Below are positions 61,833 through 64,000 of a stretch of 64,000 nucleotides of DNA, piece by piece; within the stretch, counting starts at the first letter, position 1, and each line of letters begins with the position of its first letter. The notes beneath the pieces were generated by a model. It did not search any database, was not told the origin of the DNA, and saw only the letters and a program-made list of their open reading frames with translations. The DNA is from JBEBVQ01 sp037190845 (GTDB taxonomy: Bacteria > Bacteroidota > Bacteroidia > Chitinophagales > Chitinophagaceae). The DNA lies in assembly GCA_037190845.1 (NCBI GenBank), contig JBBCJI010000031.1:1-64000 (forward strand), given 5' to 3'. A program made the position numbers and the translations under genes.

Positions 61833-64000
61833 ATGGATAAGCACCAGGCAGAAAAGACAGCAGCAAACGGAAGCTCCCGTAACGGTACGCAAACCCCTGT
61901 CCCTCCTCCCCATCCGCTGGATCGATATTCGGTTGTTCCGGAGACAGGGGCCGGTGATAATGGCGATAGTCCGTTCTACAAATCCCAGGCGCCTTCCATA
62001 TCCCTTCCTAAAGGTGGCGGCGCCCTGAAAGGTATTGATGAAAAATTTACCGTCAATGCCGTGAATGGTACTGCAGCCCTGGAGATTCCCCTGCCGCTGA
62101 CGCCGGGACGGAACGGATTTACACCCGCCTTGTCGCTGCAGTACAACTCCGGGGGCGGCAACAGTGCCTTCGGTCTGGGCTGGGACATTTCGCTGCCTTC
62201 GATCCAAAGAAGGACTGATCGCCAACTGCCGCAGTACCGGGACAGTGAGGAAAGCGATGTGTTTATCCTGGCAGGCGCTGAAGACCTGATCCCGGAGCAG
62301 GAAGAGGTAAATGGTAAATGGGTGGTAAAGCGTATACTCGTATCCGATACGGAGGGCAGCTACATACTGACCCGGTACAAGCCGCGCATAGAAGGATTGT
62401 TTGCGCGTATCGAGCATATAAAAAAGCAGGACGGAAGCGCCTCCTGGTGGCGGGTAACGACCAAAGACAACATCACGACGTATTATGGCCTGACCGCTTT
62501 GGGGCGTATTGCCGACCCGGCGAACGCCGCGCGTATCTTCCGCTGGCTGCCGGATATCGTATGCGACGATAAAGGTAATGTGCAGCGCTACCGCTACCAG
62601 GCCGAACATATGTACGGCATACCCACGGCTACGCATGAGACCAACCGGCTGAACGGCAATGCTCCCGTGTGCAATACCTACCTTATCGGGGTGCAATATT
62701 GTAATGCTGCTCCCTGGTTTGTGGATGAAACCCGGGTGTATAACCCGGTGCTCCCCGAAAGCATGAATGCATTCCTGATGGCTGCGCGTTTCCATTATGA
62801 CGATGCACTTCCCGCGTTCCCCGACTGGGATAATGTAGGCGTCGTCGGCAGCGCCTGCCGTAAAGATGCGTTCTCGGACTACCGTGCGGGCTTTGAGATC
62901 CGCACATACCGGAAATGCCGCAGGGTGTATATATTCCATAATTTCAATGAGATCCGTCTGGGCGGCAAGCCGCGGCTGGTGCGCTCGCTGGATATCTCTT
63001 ATTATCACGATGCCACTCCGGATGTGTATACGGAGGCGGATTATATCACCGCTGTCACGCAGACGGGTTATACGCTGAGAGGGACTTACGATCCTTTCGG
63101 AACAAACGAATATGCTACACGGTCGCTGCCCGCTATGACCTTCGATTATGAGCCGCTTCAGTGGCATACTGCCTTGAAAACGGTATCGAAAGCAGATGCG
63201 GCCAATGCCCCGCAGGGGCTGACGGGGCCGTACCAGTGGACGGATTTTTACGGCGAAGGCATTTCCGGCATCCTGACCGAACAGGCAACCGGCTGGTATT
63301 ATAAACGGAACTTAGGCGATGCACATTTCACGCCCGCGATGAAAATCGCTCAAAAGCCATCATTTACCGGTATGGGCAGCGGCGCACTGCAATGGCAGGA
63401 TCTCCAGGCCGATGGCAGCCGGCAGGTGGTGAGCAGCGCGCCGGTAAAAGGATACTGGGAATTACACCCGGCCGCCGAACCGGGCGGCAGCTTCGGCACG
63501 GAACAACACGACCGGCAAAAATGGGCGCCTTTCCGGCCATTTCTCAAAAACATCAATATAGACTGGGACAGCCCCTTTACCCTCAGCCTCGACCTCGATG
63601 GCGATGGACGCTCCGACGCACTGATCGCCGATGACCGGGTGTGGACCTGGTATCAGAACGAAGGGCGTAAGGGTTATGACCGCGGTGGCCAGGCCCGGGT
63701 GTTTACCGATGAAGAAAAAGGGCCGCGGCTGATCCTGAACGATGAGATCCAGCGCATCTTCCTGGCCGATATGAGCGGCGACGGCCTCACCGACCTGGTG
63801 CGCATCCGCAACGGCGAGGTCTGCTACTGGCCGAACAAAGGCTATGGAAAATTCGGGGCGAAGGTGACCATGAGCAACACGCCGCGCTTCGACCGGACGG
63901 ATCAGTATAACCCCTTATACCTCACACTGGCCGATATCAGCGGTACGGGCGCTTCAGATCTTATTTATATCGGCAAAGGGAAATGCACGGCCTGGATCAA
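61833..64000 (+). CDS. Tc toxin B subunit (TcB, SpvB/TcaC-like), 5' part
   Basis: Open from the ATG at 61833 to the right edge (722 codons, no stop). The SpvB-like N-terminal domain is clear: LPKGGGALKGIDEKF, ALEIPLPLTPGRNGF, LSLQYNSGGGNSAFGLGWD and PSIQRRTDRQLP. From about residue 560 FG-GAP/VCBS-like repeats appear (DLDGDGRSDALIADD, DMSGDGLTDLVRIRNG, DISGTGASDLIYIG), which with the TcB middle domain form the cocoon that encloses the toxic C-terminal TcC part. TcB joins TcA through its beta-propeller. Only 11 bases separate it from TcA, so the two share a transcript. The TcC part, if fused, lies beyond the window. Confidence 0.9.
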   Translation, partial: MDKHQAEKTAANGSSRNGTQTPVPPPHPLDRYSVVPETGAGDNGDSPFYKSQAPSISLPKGGGALKGIDEKFTVNAVNGTAALEIPLPLTPGRNGFTPALSLQYNSGGGNSAFGLGWDISLPSIQRRTDRQLPQYRDSEESDVFILAGAEDLIPEQEEVNGKWVVKRILVSDTEGSYILTRYKPRIEGLFARIEHIKKQDGSASWWRVTTKDNITTYYGLTALGRIADPANAARIFRWLPDIVCDDKGNVQRYRYQAEHMYGIPTATHETNRLNGNAPVCNTYLIGVQYCNAAPWFVDETRVYNPVLPESMNAFLMAARFHYDDALPAFPDWDNVGVVGSACRKDAFSDYRAGFEIRTYRKCRRVYIFHNFNEIRLGGKPRLVRSLDISYYHDATPDVYTEADYITAVTQTGYTLRGTYDPFGTNEYATRSLPAMTFDYEPLQWHTALKTVSKADAANAPQGLTGPYQWTDFYGEGISGILTEQATGWYYKRNLGDAHFTPAMKIAQKPSFTGMGSGALQWQDLQADGSRQVVSSAPVKGYWELHPAAEPGGSFGTEQHDRQKWAPFRPFLKNINIDWDSPFTLSLDLDGDGRSDALIADDRVWTWYQNEGRKGYDRGGQARVFTDEEKGPRLILNDEIQRIFLADMSGDGLTDLVRIRNGEVCYWPNKGYGKFGAKVTMSNTPRFDRTDQYNPLYLTLADISGTGASDLIYIGKGKCTAWI

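Overview
The window comes from a Bacteroidota genome, most probably a soil or plant-associated Chitinophagaceae (Chitinophaga-like). Supports are five large secreted proteins with type IX secretion (T9SS) C-terminal sorting domains (both the 'type A' and the gliding-motility 'type B' forms), promoters of the TTG/TTTG-N18-20-TAnnTTTG kind, poor Shine-Dalgarno sequences, a LytTR regulator with a giant beta-propeller histidine kinase, and a CcmE of the CxxxY type. No rRNA, tRNA or CRISPR array was recognised.

Layout. (1) 1-5.5 kb: the tail of an unknown, possibly transposase gene, small housekeeping proteins (SRPBCC, VOC, OsmC), the E2 subunit of 2-oxoglutarate dehydrogenase (odhB) and an OmpR/HisKA two-component pair. 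(2) 5.5-8.2 kb: an ~830-bp module (GIY-YIG nuclease gene embedded in palindromic GTCAT-headed repeats) present twice in direct orientation around a KilA-N gene; the second copy still carries the last codons of the histidine kinase. (3) 8.4-11.7 kb: a T9SS beta-propeller protein and a HEPN protein. (4) 11.8-21.6 kb: an AT-richer defence island: a hairpin-rich non-coding stretch, an XRE regulator, a three-gene cassette GHKL ATPase-nuclease / SIR2 / HerA, two small followers, GNAT and DinB genes, and an AbiE type IV toxin-antitoxin pair whose promoter and operator can be read directly. (5) 21.6-31.7 kb: rhomboid protease, a decayed PQQ-sugar dehydrogenase gene and four consecutive T9SS surface proteins on the minus strand. 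(6) 31.8-41.5 kb: LytTR response regulator and propeller sensor kinase, then a complete heavy-metal RND efflux operon (TolC, adaptor, CusA/CzcA-type pump). (7) 41.6-49.8 kb: ftsH-rsfS, birA, trpG-type amidotransferase, cvpA, yqeY, ccsA/ccmF-type cytochrome assembly gene and ccmE. (8) 50-64 kb: two unrecognised convergent genes, a 3197-residue Tc toxin A subunit and the start of its TcB/SpvB partner, running off the window.

The most interesting candidates for undescribed biology are the GHKL-PD-(D/E)XK fusion placed directly upstream of a SIR2-HerA pair (possibly a three-component anti-phage system), and the repeat/GIY-YIG module, which has the architecture of a REPIN with a non-RAYT nuclease as possible mobiliser. 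Several dispersed repeat families sit between genes; some supply the stop codons of the genes they abut.
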